Assembly (NCBI GenBank): GCA_029168955.1
Contig: JAPDOI010000964.1
Span: 62,001 to 126,000 of the forward strand
DNA length: 64,000 nt
DNA from: Aplectana chamaeleonis
Taxonomy: Eukaryota; Nematoda; Chromadorea; Rhabditida; Cosmocercidae
Direction of reading: 5' to 3'
Position numbers and translations under genes: made by a program. Every line of letters begins with the position of its first letter. Position 1 is the stretch's first letter. This document shows, in pieces, positions 31,105 to 43,942 of this stretch. The notes under the pieces are model-generated. The model saw only the letters and a program-made list of their open reading frames with translations, was not told the origin of the DNA and searched no databases.

Positions 31105-33431
31105 TGAGGAAACCCAAGGACGATACTCCGGAGAAGACCTTGCTCTCTCTTCGGTGTTGCTTTCTCCTTTCTAATTGACAGTTTTTGAGTGTAGGGGAGA
31201 GCTGCAAAATCGTCAGTAATCATTACTTTCCTTCAGGCTCCGTCCATACGTGGGGAGAACGCTCGCTCTCGCTCTCCAGGGGCCGTATGCATATCGCCCC
31301 CTGCGGGAGAGGATGCGAGTCCCCGTCCCTAAGCGGAGAGTTTCCCGGAGAGGAGAACGTGGGGAGCCCCGGGAGGCATTGTGAGAGACCCCCTCACTCT
31401 TCACGCCGGGAGACTCCCCGCTTCGATGGAATTGCTTAGCGTCGAATGAAATGCTGTGTGCGATTGCGGCGTGATGGTGTCACTTGCGCGCCCTCTATTT
31501 TTTCAAGATTTCTATACATCTTCTTTGTTTTTGAGCTGCATATCGTGATGTCTCGAATTAACACCGAAATTCGATAAGGAAAGATCACGATAGTATAAAA
31601 TGCATCTCGTCTTCTTCATCGTATTCTTGTACTTTTTCATTGCTAACAAAAAATGTATTTTCTGAATACATTTTTATAGTTTATAGCGTTAGCGATGAAC
31701 GAAGTTCAAAACTATTAATTTTCAGTTCTGTTTTTTTATGGAAAAAAGTCGTCGCGTCTGTTGGTGGAAGAACCGAATGCGAGTAACCACCGGAGGTCGC
31801 GATCAACCCACTAAACACAATTTTTTCAATGCGGTTTGTTTTGGATTCTGACTACAAAAAAACATTCCACTTTGTTGAAATAGCAAAAAAAACGAAAAGA
31901 CAAACTCAAAAACATCAATTTTTGGATCAAAAATTAAGTGTGGGAATAACTGGAAAAATTGGAAAAGTTTTTTTCGCAGGAAAATTGTAACATAGCTGCA
32001 TTTATGAAGAAGAAAATAATTTTTTTTCTAAAATGGAGAATATTATCCGTAAAACTGCACCCTATAGAAAAAATATGTTCAAGAATGCTGAAATTCTCTT
32101 CCTCCCCCTTATTCCGGAGTAGGGGACGTTAGGAGCCCCTCGCAGGTGAGATGGGGCCACTCGCCGAGGGCTCTCGAAACATACATTACGGAACCCCCGC
32201 AGGGCCCCCATCCCCGTGGCGGGGCCCCCATTCCCCTTCGGGGGCGATATGCATACGGCCCCAGCGCTCTTCAGCGCTCCCCAACGCTGACGGGTGCCCG
32301 ATATCATGAGAGACACCGACAGTCATTTCCTACTCAGATAAAAACAGCCCACTTTCCGCCGGCCAAGTCGGGCTACACAGATAAAAGCAGCCCACTTCCC
32401 GCCGGCCAAGTCGGGCTAGGCGACTTCGCGCGGCTCCAATTTTGTGGGCATGGCACGGCGCGCACTTCCCGCGGAGAGAGAGGTTTTCCCGTCTTCCCGC
32501 GGAGTATCGGCCGGCAGTCGGCTATTCCTGGGGGTCATCGAACACTCACTCATCGATTCCCACTTTGATATCACCTTGCACCATCCGCTAGAGTGGAGCC
32601 AATGAGCGATTGCTGAGCAGAGAACGCTGTGTTGAGACTCTTTCCAAAACCCGCGCTGTCTGCGACGCTGGCATTGGGCAGGTGAACCACTGTCCGTTAA
32701 TGGCATCTGCGAAGAGGAAGACTGCAAGAACCAGTGAGTGTAGGAAGCTTCCCCGTAGAAGCTCACTCCTTACTTGTCAAGAGCAGTTCAAGATGAAATC
32801 CCCAGGAGCGGATTTTTGAAATTTTGTTCTAACAGACCTTTACTTAAAGGGTGATTTTTAAATGTGCCGCGAACTTTTTTAATAATGTCTTCTGTCAGTC
32901 ATCAGATTAGCCGTAAGGCGGTGGCAGATGGGCCGCAGAGTGCTTGTTCACCGTGTACGGGCAGTCAACGAAACGGCGCTGCCGACTGCCCGCGACCGTT
33001 CTATTGGCCTTCCGCGGGAGGGGTTACGGGACGTCGGCTAGTGGTACCGCGGGAAGTGTGCTGTCTCTATCTGAGTGTCTGGTGTTGATTCGATTGTTAA
33101 CGTTTGACCTGTTGATCAATCACTCGACTCGACTCATTGGTAACTAATTAACCATGGTTTGTGACAGCCGTAGTGGGTCTAGAGGATATGAGAGCATTAG
33201 TTTTTAACAAGGTTCAAAACTTTGTGCTTTATGAATGAAGCTATGAGCATAAAACTTATTACATCTCTATCGAAGAAGGCGTGAGCAAGCGAGTTTGGGC
33301 GTTAGCGAGCCAAAGCGGGCGTGAGCGCGCGAGAGCTAGCGTAAGAGCGCACGAGCGCCTAGCAAATTGTGTGCCTTCGATGACAATCGGTTTTCTTCAC
33401 CGCTCGCCTCCGCAAAGTATGGACGCTGCCT
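31105..33431. other. Spacer between the two arms, no gene recognised
   Basis: Contains an inner inverted repeat: ggggccgtatgcatatcgcc at about 31280 and its complement near 32240, surrounded by G/C-rich sequence. It also has two tandem copies of a ~50-bp cagataaaa.cagcccact unit at 32334-32425. 33270-33431 is rich in gcgagcg/gcgtgagcg sequence. The 140-codon and 116-codon open frames at 32146-32766 have no recognisable domain. Confidence 0.5.
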
Positions 33432-33566
33432 AATGGTTAAAGTGCTGGCAGAGCTCAAACATTGGAGGTCGCCACTTTTTGACTTCTAAACAAGCAGCGA
33501 AAGGGTGTTTGCCGGCGCACAACAAGAGTTTTTGCATAGCTGAACGACTGAAATTGGAACATTATG

Positions 33567-36500
33567 ACTTACTTGACTTAATCGGTTGGCTTTCGCCTGA
33601 CGCGGTCATTCCGCATCTTCACCGAGGTGTGCCGTCCTAGTAGTCAGCCGTGTCCATTTTTCACGGTCTTCAGCCACAATTTGAACACATTCCATCCAGC
33701 TGTCACTATTCCATTTCCTGCGAAACGAAACATCGCGCCTGAACTGTCTTTCGATGCCGAGTGACTTTAAATCCTCTTTAACCACATCCGTCCAGAACTT
33801 TCGCCTACGCCCAGGTGGCCGTTTCCAGACAGGATTTGGAAGCATTTTTAAAGCGTGTTGTACGAGACGATCCGGCGTTCTTCTTAGTATATGCCCGAGC
33901 AGTCGAAGTCGACTTTCCATTGCTGCTTGAGATGGCGTTAGGAGATGCTGGCACCTCCCTCGTGTCAAGCGTTCATGTACTGCGTCGATTTCCTTGTAAA
34001 GGTTTTCGTTATGGCATACACGCGGCCAGAAATATCCAAGCAAACGCCTAAAAAGCTTCCTCTCCGTGCAATCCAACCTTTCCATCTGCGTCTTCGGTGC
34101 TTCCCACGTCTCCGATCCGTACATCATGATAGGGCGAATAGCGGATAGGTAGACGCGCAACTTGACTTCCTTCGCGATGGTGGTAGACCACAAACACTTG
34201 GTTAGAGAATTGAATGCAGACGTAGCTTTCGCACATCGTTGTCGAATATCCGCTGCATAACTACCATCGTTCTTCAGCAAACAGCCCAAATAACAGAAAT
34301 CGTCCACCAGTTCGATACGTTTTCCGTCCACACAAACTCCCGTTGAAGGCCTCTGAGAGACCCACATCTGCTTGCATTTGTCGGGACGAAGACGAAGTCC
34401 ATAGGCTGCGGCATACTTCGAAACGAGGTTCACAATCCTTTGCAGTTTTGCGTTGTTTTCAGCGAATAACACAATGTCGTCGGCGTACTCCAGGTCGACA
34501 AGGGAGCGTCCTGATGGTGTTAGGATCACATCCGCAGGAAACTGTTTTGCAACTCTACGCATGATGTCATCAACGGCGAAGTTGAAAAGAAAGGTCCTGC
34601 AAGGGCTCCTTGCGTTACTGCTGTTTTCACCTGGAAAGCTGACGTAAATCCGACAGGTGTACGAACTGCTGCTGTTGTTCCTTTGTTCATGTCCTCGATT
34701 AACCGAACATACTTTTCCGGGACTCCATCTGCTCGCAGAGCATTGAGCAATCGATCACGACGAGGAGAGTCAAACGCGGCTTCAAAGTTCAAAAAAGCAA
34801 GCTGTAATGGCTTCGAAAACCGCTGCCACGATTCAATTACTCTTCTCATGACGAACACTTGGTCGATGGTCGATCTTCCAGGTCGAAAACCGGCTTGCTC
34901 ATCTCTGATCGTTCCTTCACGATGTTTGATAAGTCGCTCGAGAATGATACGTTCTAAAACCTTGTACATGACACGAAGTAGAGAGATTCCTCTGTAGTTC
35001 TTAGGATCCGTGACGGATAGCTTCTTGTGAAGAGGTACGATGATCGCATGTCTCCACGAATCGGGTATCCTTTCGCTCATCCATAGCACGGATGGTGTTG
35101 GTCATTTCACGAATCCCAGACGGAGGAAGAGCTTTCAGCATTTCAGCAGTGATGTTGTCATCTCCACCTGCCTTTCCATTCTTCATTTTCCGGACACAAT
35201 CCAAAACTTCAGACTCAGTCGGCGGTTCCTCACTGACATCGTAATGTGCTCTCTGAACATGCGGGAGCTCATGTACTGATGGCGCCGGACGATTCAGTAG
35301 TGAACTGAAGTAATCCTTCCATATTGGCAGCGTCGCATCACCAACTGCAACTCCATTGGTAGTGTTCAAGACAGGAGAACATCTCTTCATCTTCCCGCTA
35401 TACTGTCGCAGCAACGTGTAGGCTTTCTTCGGATTCTTCTCCTCCCAAGCCTTCTCGAACTCCTTAGCTCTACACGTCCACTCTCGTTCGCGGTCACTTT
35501 GAAGCTGCCGACGCAACTTCCTCCTCAGACGCTTCTCCTCCACGAAGTTTCCTGCAGTTCGGAGAGCACATACTCTGTTGTAGGTAGATGTTGTTTCTTC
35601 TGAGACGTAGGCGAACTTCTTCTTAGGCTGGATGTGAATAGAAACGCGTTGTCGAAAATTCCTTCTGCACTCTTCATCTCTGAGACTTGTCATGTCAATC
35701 CTCTGGAGAGGCTGAGCCCCTCGCTTCCTCTTATGAATCCTCGCAGTGAAGTTCAACAGAACAGGACGGTGATCCGAATCGAATGCGACATCCCACACAG
35801 CTCTAGATCTTCGAATGTCCGATACTGGAATATTCCTCGTCAGGACATAGTCAAGCTGTAGTTTCAAAGTTGTCATCTTCCGCTTCCGCTGCTCTTCTGG
35901 AGATAGCTGGGTTGGTCCCTGCCACGTAAGCTGATGGCGGCGATGATTCCTCTTGAATGTCGATGCAATAATCAGACCACTGCGTTCACAAAAGTCGACA
36001 AGGCGGTAGCCATTGTCCGATGTTTGCTCCACTTGGTAGAACCATTTACCGAGTACTTCGGATTCCTGATCAAGTCCCATCTTCGCATTTGCGTCAATCC
36101 CCACGACAACAGCATGTTGACAAGGTATCCTGGCCAGCAACGTATTGAGTTCCTCATAAAACGCATCCTTCGAATTGTCCTCGGCGGTTTCAGTGGGCGC
36201 ATGAGCACTCACTATCCACAGGAATCCTCTGTGATCCCGCAGTCGTACGAATGCATTCCGGCACGACGTTGAACCAAACTCCTTGACCATACCATTGAAA
36301 TCCTTCCTTACAGCTATTGCACAGCCTCCCACTCTCCTATCGTCAGCGTTACCGCAGTAGATGGTGTACTCTCCGACACTGATGACGGGTCTATCCTTGA
36401 GGCGGGTTTCCTGCAAAGCAGCAAACGGTGCATGGAAATAGCTCAGAAGTCTGGATAGCGCAGTTTTTTGGATATCACTCGACAGCGATCGACAGTTCAG

Positions 36501-36749
36501 GGTGGCGAAATTGTGGCTTGTGGCCAAAGACTCCATGACTCCCTAGGTACGGATCCTAAGGTGTTATGGACCAGAGGCCTTGGTGTGCTGGACGGCGACA
36601 CCTTTATGCAATGTGCGGGATACTTTCGCGATATAGTTGTGCACGCTATATCGCTCGAACGTTCCCTGTGTACACTCAAACGTCTGCTGGGTTCAGTAGA
36701 AGCAGGGGCACCAACGAGCAGGTACCAACAGACTTGTATACACACCCCC
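33567..36749 (-). mobile_element. RTE-clade retrotransposon, near full length (RTE copy 3)
   Basis: 7-bp target-site duplication CATTATG at 33560-33566 and 36750-36756. The empty site is preserved in the left arm near 30968-30976 (acataatgttcc, inverted). The element is 3183 bp with the same 5' and 3' ends as copy 2. Relative to copy 1 it carries an in-frame deletion of about 87 bp in the linker between endonuclease and reverse transcriptase. Confidence 0.95.
33606..36536 (-). pseudogene. Endonuclease/reverse transcriptase polyprotein of RTE copy 3, two frameshifts
   Basis: The first 511 codons (36536-35001) are open and hold the complete endonuclease (AALQETRLKD, VGIDANAKMG, SDHRPV) and the start of the reverse transcriptase. 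A two-base deletion near 35080 and a one-base deletion near 34590 shift and then restore the frame. The YADD box (LEYADDIVLFAE) and the C-terminal tail to codon stop at 33606 follow. It lacks about 29 residues of the linker around KKLCDADSF. Of the three copies it is the least damaged. Confidence 0.93.
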
Positions 36750-38565
36750 CATTATGTAAAAACCAATAATGACTACTAACTGCACTGATGTTCCTGAGGA
36801 GTTATCACTTTCAATATAGATTCGGGAATCCAAAATGAGGGTTTCGCTAGATTCTTAGCACAGTGGTGCTGCGAAAACTGAGTTAAGCTTGGTCAAAAAT
36901 TTCATCACAGTGATTTCGTGGGCTAGAGAATGGAAAAGTTATGAATAATCAGATATCACCAAAGATGTGGTCCAAAAATGTTGAATGTTTTACACGCTGC
37001 GGAGAAGAATTTTTTGAAGGCGGAATACATAAGTGGTAAGCGACATTGAAGATGGCGACTTTCAAGATAGATGCTAAATGGCCTGAAATTCGTATAAGGC
37101 GTTCTTCAAAAAGTATTCGGGCCTAGTTCCGAGGGATGAAGTTGTTGGGGTGCTCTACAGTGAGCGATTTTGGAAGTGTTTCCGTGCAATGCGTGGGGCG
37201 AGGAGTGTATTTGCGGGGGGCGTATCTCTTTTGCGGAGGGGCGCTGAGGGGGATCGAAAGCTAGTTTCAGAACTGTTTTTAGGACAGCTTACGACAGTGA
37301 GACGATTGCGGCTGAGGACGTCGGGAACGGGCGAAAGGGTCCTCTGAACATGGCCCTTGGCGAAGGTCGCTAGTGAGACATTCGCGAAGTGGTACTTTTG
37401 GGGGTCAAAAATTCTGGGGATCTTGCTTGAAAGGGGGAACTGGACACAGTTATGAAAAAATGGACGGGCATTGTGTAGGCCAAGGCAGGCGGAGCCGGGT
37501 AGGATGCAGGACGGCTGAAAAAAATGGGGTCTAAGAAGGAGAAAAATCGCGAAAATGTGTCAAGGGTGGTTGAAAGGGACTAAAATTTTGAGTGAATCAA
37601 GGCAGTGTTAGGGCTTAAAAGTGTCGTAGTACAACGAAGATGCGATTTCGGTGGTGGAGGAGTCTCATTTTTGCCCGTCGGCACACCATCGTCAGACGAG
37701 GGTGAGCTGCGGCAGTGGGAAGGGGGCCGTGGAAAGTCGAAGTTGGCGACTATCGAGATGGGCACGGAATGACCTGAAGTTTGGATTGGGCATTGTTTGA
37801 GAGTTATTCTAGCCGATATCCAAGCGGTGAAGTTGTTGGGGTGCTCTACAGTGAGCGATTTCGGAAGTGTTTCCATGCAATGTGTGGCGAGGAGTGTATT
37901 TGCGGGGGGCGTATCTATTTTGCGGATGAGCGCTGAGGGGAAGTGATGGTCGTTTCCAAAACTGCTTTTAGGCTAGCTGGCGACAGAGAGACGACTGCGG
38001 CTGAGGACGTCTGGAACGGGCGCGAGGGTCCTCTGAACATGGCTCTTGGCAAAGGTGGCTGGTGAGAACTTCAGAGTCGGAAACTTGGAGGTTCGGAGAA
38101 GCTGCGATGTTTAATCAGAATGCAGGACGGAATTGTGTAATCAGAAGGTAGCCCAGCGTTCAAAAAAGGCTAACAATTTGGATTTCTTCACTCGGCTGAG
38201 TACTGAAAAATGGAAGCTTAAAAACGGGTAAATCACTAAATGCAGCTATCAAAGCTGTTATGGTACAGACAAATATTGATAGGAGCGTCTTTCGCTCTAC
38301 AATGGTTCGCTCGCAAGTAGAGTCATCACACTTCACCTTATTTGCTTACCTCGAACTTTATAAAGGCGAAAACAAATGTAATAACGCTGAGAACGATGAA
38401 AGTTTCGCAACGAACAGCTGAAAATTCGAGGTTTTCCAAAAACATCTGTCTAAATTCGCGGCGATAGTCGGATGCTTGTCACCGCACGGATGCACCGTGA
38501 GAAGAGGAGTTTATTAAATACTTCATAAACTCTAGCAAACATATTTTACAAAAGTTATAATTCTT

Positions 38566-39138
38566 ACTGGTACCCTCGCTACGAAGAAGATCAGCGTGGG
38601 CAGCGATGAGCTTAATCCGAGAAGTGACCAGCGAGATTCAGGATAGCAAGCTGCGTGCTCACCTGTTTGACTCTACGGTACTACCTGCATTGTGCTATGG
38701 TACCGAGACGTGGGCCCACACCAAGGGGACTTCTGTTGCCCTGAGAACAACACACAGGACACTGGAAAGGTGCCTATTGGGAACAAATCGTCGAAAACAA
38801 TGGCAGGAAGGGCTGAGCAGCTGCGAACTCCGAAAGCAGTCTGGCATACGAGACGCAGTATCCCACAATGAGTCTGCAAAACACAGATGGGCAGGACATG
38901 TGCTGCGAAGAGTCGACGATAGATGGAGTACCAGGATCACATACTGGTACCCTCGCGACGTCAAAAGGACTCGAGGACGACCTGCGACGCGTTGGGCGGA
39001 CAATTTCAGCAAGTCATTCAAACAAAAAGGCTTACCATACTGGATGACTGCTGCTCTTTCTAGGGAAACCTGGAGCGAATGTGGTTCACATCGAGAAGAC
39101 CGCCGATGAGGATGGACCATCAAGGTATCAAGGTAAGG
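38566..39138 (+). mobile_element. 5'-truncated fragment of a second RTE-like retrotransposon family
   Basis: Flanked by a 10-bp target-site duplication TATAATTCTT (38556-38565 and 39139-39148). The left arm at about 28610-28630 shows the empty site. The 3' tail is made of short aaggta-type repeats. Its sequence is unrelated to RTE copies 1-3. Confidence 0.92.
38606..39109 (+). pseudogene. C-terminal end of an RTE-type reverse transcriptase polyprotein
   Basis: An open frame of 167 codons that continues upstream in frame to the 5' truncation point. It contains LRAHLFDSTVLPALCYGTET, HRWAGHVLRRVDDRW and TRGRPATRWADNF, the conserved post-RT tail of a family abundant in hookworms and related nematodes. 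The RT core (YADD) is absent, so this is a dead 5'-truncated copy. The frame is undamaged, consistent with a recent insertion. Confidence 0.9.
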
Positions 39139-39288
39139 TATAATTCTTTGAAGAATTGGGGTTATGGAGGTTCAGTCATTGTGGGCTCTGAAAGCGCGTA
39201 TAAAAATGTCCCCACAGAATGAAATGTATAATCCTATTCAGAATATATTCGAGAGCTTCCTATTTTCCATTTCACACATCCGTCATGG

Positions 39289-39754
39289 CAGAAAATATGC
39301 GCGGTACTGTAGCTTAGCCAGAATTATCCACGAAACTTCTCGGAGAGCTATGTCTGGGGCTTTGTTAGAGAGCTCTTTGTTAGAATAACTTTTTTCTTGG
39401 TCTCCTCATTGTTATCTGAACTTACATATATTTAACCATGATTGACGCCGAAAACTGGGCTTTGATCAGATTTGATAACTCAGCCTCAGAAATTCTGCCC
39501 GGGGGGAGTTGAAGCTATGGTCTTGAGCTTAACTTTACTTTTTCCTCGCCTTCGCCCAACACCTGCCCTCTCAGGAAGATTCCGGTTCACACAGAGATGA
39601 TATGTCTGTTGATCGAGTACACAGAAAAAGGGCAGCCTCCGAGGATTTGGATGGTACGCGCACTATCAATCTATCGCCTTAACCCAGCGCCGACATGCAC
39701 TCTATTACAAGAAGAACTTTCTTTGAATTCTCTGTTTGCGTATCTAGATCGAGG
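39289..39754. other. Non-coding, no feature recognised
   Basis: No gene or repeat could be supported. Confidence 0.4.
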
Positions 39755-40221
39755 TTAAAGGCATCGTACGCGCAGAAAAACATATATTATTTTTTCATGT
39801 TTTTGTGTAGCTTGGCCTATCTAGTGAACGAAAATGTCGAAGGGGCCTATGAAAAACCTTCGTTTGTAAAGAAAAGCCAATTGGAACACATTGTAAATAC
39901 GAATTTGAATTTCGCGCCAAAATCCTTTTTGAAGTTTTCCTGCTTTTGGAGGCCTCGTCACTGTCATTTTCGAAGTTTTTCTGCATGAGGAGTTCGTGCC
40001 GTAACTATTTTTCATGTTGTCTTACGGTCGCACCAACATTCTAGGAAGAAGTGCTAAATGACTGGTGAGAATTGGCGGCGGATCTTCATCTTTGACGCCT
40101 TCCAACCTCATTGTCCAACGTTTTTGACGCGCCAAAGTTTACCAGTGTGGTCTACCGGGCTCAATCATGGAATTGAGCCTGAAAAATGAAAATTGATTTC
40201 CAGCGCGAACGATGCCTTTAA
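39755..40221. mobile_element. TTAA-flanked MITE (family beta, copy K)
   Basis: TTAAAGGCATCGTACGCGC on the left; GCGCGAACGATGCCTTTAA on the right; 467 bp. Interior blocks (tttttgtgttg/cttgg, aagccaattg) resemble copy C. Confidence 0.82.
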
Positions 40222-40854
40222 GCGGCAGCAAGACAGTGATGTGAAGAAGGAAAGTTCAGTGAATTTCGCTCTAAAATAAAGTTTAGACGCGTTGCTAGTG
40301 GGAGCGCCGATTAAGTATATTTCGGGACAGTCGACAGTTTATTCTGAGCTGGGCTGCAATACTCTACTCTGAATGTCTTGATGCAAGAAATTGGGCGTCG
40401 TTGGTTCTCCACGGGGTAGAGCGATCAAGTGTAATCCTAGACATCGTTTTCACTTTGCGAGCTGCAATCCTTGGATAGCAATTATAAGTTTATAAGTCTA
40501 TTACAGCCGCCAAAGGCAAATGAGAGAAAAAACATTATAACGAGGATCAACTGTAAAAGAAATGCTTCAACATATGCTCATGACCATGAAAGCAGAAGCA
40601 GCGGTTCATCCCAAAAATTAGGATTCAAAATCCAACAGGATCTTTTAGCACGTACTTTAAATTGACTCAATGTCAGCCCTGGAGACATATTTTTTGTGAT
40701 GTCGGAGTATGGCCTGCCAGCTCTGTATTTGAAAGAGTTGGCATACAAACCGGTACTTGGTCCGCGTAAAACAATTTTGAACGAAATTTTTTTGTTTACC
40801 ATTGGTATCATTACTATAATACCATTGGTCATTCCCGTGACAAAAGAGTAAACG

Positions 40855-41436
40855 TTAAAGGCACTGTTCACGATAAACTTCGTCGATGAGCCTTCAATGA
40901 AAAACATTTCTGTTAGCCCTCAGAAGGAGAACTGTGTTGAAAAAACGGATCTTAACGCATTCCAAGAGGCAAAAAACGGTTTTGAAAATTATCCCAGTGG
41001 GAAAGTCCGGCCTCCTTGGGTCTAGTTGATGGCATCGACACCGACACGTATCTATCACTGCCACGCTTTGACCTGTTATTATCAGCAGCGGTTTTTATTG
41101 AATTAGGATAACGATAGGAAAGATTTTCGGCTGAATAAGATTTCAGGAAGTTTTCGACAACTAGTTCTCAAATCTAATCTCTCTTTCAATGAAAAACCAC
41201 TGCCGATGATCGCAGATCGAAGCTTGGCAGCGATAGAGACGTGTCGGTGTTGACGACAACAACTAGAGCCAAGGAGGCCGGCCTGGCCCACTGAGGTAAT
41301 CTTCAAAACCGTTTTTTTTTGCCTCTTTGAAGGCATTCGGATCCGTTTTTTCAACACTGTTCTGTTTCTGAGGGCTACCAACATTGTTTTTCGGAGAAAA
41401 CTCAAGGACGGAGTTTATCGTGAACAGTGCCTTCAA
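40855..41436. mobile_element. Foldback MITE with TTAA (family alpha-like, copy I)
   Basis: Ends TTAAAGGCACTGTTCACGAT and ATCGTGAACAGTGCCTTCAA (the right TTAA has changed to TCAA). The two halves are reverse complements over nearly the whole length (arms about 280 bp, centre near 41145), so the transcript would form one long hairpin. Confidence 0.85.
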
Positions 41437-43035
41437 GAAGCTTAAGATTGGTTCTAGTTTTACGGCGAAAAAGTTTCTCAGTTGCACAGAGCTCGCCCCA
41501 GTGAAGTTTAGGTGTGACCAGCTGATGGATACCACTGAGCGTCTCGCCGAGGAGGTGTGACGGCGCCTCCTAGATCGCGTCAGCCATTTTTTCTCTATGG
41601 ACATTCCCAATTCACCTACATCAGCAAAGGCAAATATGGAATGTGAGACTTCACTATTGCGAGCCTAATTCGACATTCTTCGCCAGAAACACAGCCAAAA
41701 TTACCTTGACATTTACAGAGACGATGTTTTTGCTTTTTCTGCATTCAACCGGAAAACTAGAGGTCATTCATTTCGTATTTTTGCAGGTTCCGCACACTCC
41801 AATCTGTTTCTAGAGTCGTTTTTGGTCCGAGCTTCCAGCACTTGGATTCAGTTGCCATTATCTATGATACTGTCGTCGACGCCAGGAAGTTTTAGCGGCA
41901 AACTAGAAGAAAATCTAAGACAGAAAGGACTGTTCTAGCCACCATTCCCGTTTCAGTCTATTCATAATCATTCTCATCATCCACTTCTCTTGCCATCACT
42001 CTCCCTCGATATATTTCACCGGAAGCCTATTCACTTCACTTCGTTTTGTTCTCTTTTTTTGTTCGTATTTATGAGCTCTGATGGTTTTTGCATGTCCATT
42101 TGCTTGCGAAAACATTGAAGCCCCGATATGACCTATATAACCCAAAATATGAGCTGAAGTGTAACTCTGAAAATTTTGATCTAGGGCTCCAATACAGGCT
42201 GACTCTCCCACTGCCGCTTGTCTTCTGCTTGTCTCCTTGCTGGGCTACTGCCTGGTAGGTAGTAGAACGCCAAAGCAGGTCAATAGGCTTGTGGTACTTG
42301 TGAAACACATTTGTCCAACATGTGGAGCCGCATGCGTTAACATTACCATCTTAGACAAGACTTCTGTGCGCAGCGCAATGTTCCCGTATCAAATGGGCGT
42401 CAATCACTATTCATCCTATTGCTTTTCTATAAGGCCAATCACACTTTTTCATTTGTTGTTCACCTTGGTTTCCGAAACTGTAATCGGCCACAATAAATAA
42501 ATAAATAAAAACACAGTATCTTTTTTCAGAGTGAAGATTACTACCAATGAAGGACTAATATCTTACTTCTAACTCCTCCTTTCCAACATCAGTTGCGGAG
42601 CAGTTGCAGGCTGATAGGACTAGGAAAATCAGTAATAACATTAAATTGGAAGATTAGCGCTAGTTGGTAGATGATGGAGCGTTTAAGCTGGACTGATAGC
42701 CAAGGATCAATGGCTGTGTCTTTAGAGGGAAACCTGTTGGACCCCCCCCTCCGGTAGCTGATGAAGGACACCCAGTTAGCTCAGCCGAGACAAGCAATGA
42801 CACTAAAGCTGGCCACCAACCGGCTGGTCACCGCCAGCGATAAGTGAAAGGTGTGGAAATCAACGATTCCCTCGTTGATTTTGTTTCTGCAAAGTGTTCG
42901 AAAAATCGCCCGCCTTGCACCCACAGACGATCGAGAGCCGTCAACCGCCGAGTATCGTGATTGCGTGAAGCCACACATCGTCTACTCAGACCGGACCATT
43001 ACGGGAAAATTCTGAAAGATTACGAAACAAATCTG
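41437..43035. other. Non-coding, no gene recognised
   Basis: No exon-like segment could be supported on either strand. A short aaat microsatellite lies at 42494-42509 and a C run at 42744-42750. Confidence 0.4.
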
Positions 43036-43039
43036 TCAG

Positions 43040-43330
43040 ATTACGAGAAGATGTTGCCCTCCTCTGACAGAATTCTCCCGTATTCTGGCGGAATTCTCTC
43101 GTTATCTGGCAGAATTCTCTGGAAATCTGGCAGAATTTTCTCGTTTTCTGCAGCCCGTTTACGGGAGATTTCTGCCAGATTAGGATAATTTTCTGCCAGA
43201 TTACGAGGGAATCCTGCCAGATCACGGTACGGCGTTGCCCTCTTCTGACAGAATTCTCCAGTAACCTGACGGAATTCACTCGTGTTCTAGCAGAATTTTG
43301 TAGTGACCTGGCAGACTTCTCCAGCACACG
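43040..43330. repeat. 21-bp minisatellite in alternating orientation
   Basis: Diverged 21-bp units of the form tctggcagaattctctcgtta. Units at 43060-43150 and 43245-43320 read forward, while those at about 43160-43225 read in inverted orientation (tctgccagatta...). At least ten units can be counted. Confidence 0.83.
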
Positions 43331-43942
43331 GACTGAGAAATACGAGAGATTTCTGCCATATTACAAGAAATTTTCACCAAAACTGTAGTACTGTTTCTGC
43401 TGTATCCTAGCAGAATTTTCTATAGCCATACTTACTATTATTACTTTCTATAACTATACCAATGTGAAAAGTTTTTGTTTTGAAAGAAAAAAAATTACGG
43501 TGCCAATCGCCACTACCTTAAACACCGAAGTAATTTCCACCATGAGCACTGTCCTTGAGATGATTTCATGTTTGAATCAATAATATACTTTCAAATGTTC
43601 ACACATTCTTCTTGAAGTCTTTGTATGAAAACAAGTAAAGAAACTGTCATTCAACACAAACAACGGAGGTTAAGAAAATTATTCACAGGACAGTCAAAAA
43701 CAGGTTACATCACAAACAATAAACCGTAACCTAAACCGTAACAAGAGAAAATTACAGGAGATCATAAGTAACCTAAATAAGAGATCAGAAACAACCTAAT
43801 AAAATGGTACACGTACTACACGTGAGAAGCACCACGGGTGAGTACTTTATATAAAAAGTGAATTCCAAATAAGATTAATATCTTGCGCCATTTTCGAACA
43901 GTATTCGAAACTGCTCCTCATGACACAAGTCAAGCAATGATA
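43331..43942. other. Non-coding, no feature recognised
   Basis: A faint TTAA-MITE-like end (gagcactgtccttgagat) lies at 43554. Nothing else is supported. Confidence 0.35.

Larger units (their letters stand above)
33432..39288 (-). repeat. Right arm of the large inverted duplication
   Basis: Matches the left arm in inverted orientation from ccattagg (33432) to ccgtcat (39288). It is split by RTE copy 3 (33567-36749, TSD CATTATG) and by an RTE-like fragment (38566-39138, TSD TATAATTCTT). The left arm retains the uninterrupted target for both. Confidence 0.9.

Noticed and set aside
32146..32766. Overlapping open frames of 140 and 116 codons in the spacer of the inverted duplication
   Set aside because: No domain, codon pattern or splice signals; the region is GC-rich repeat-derived sequence.
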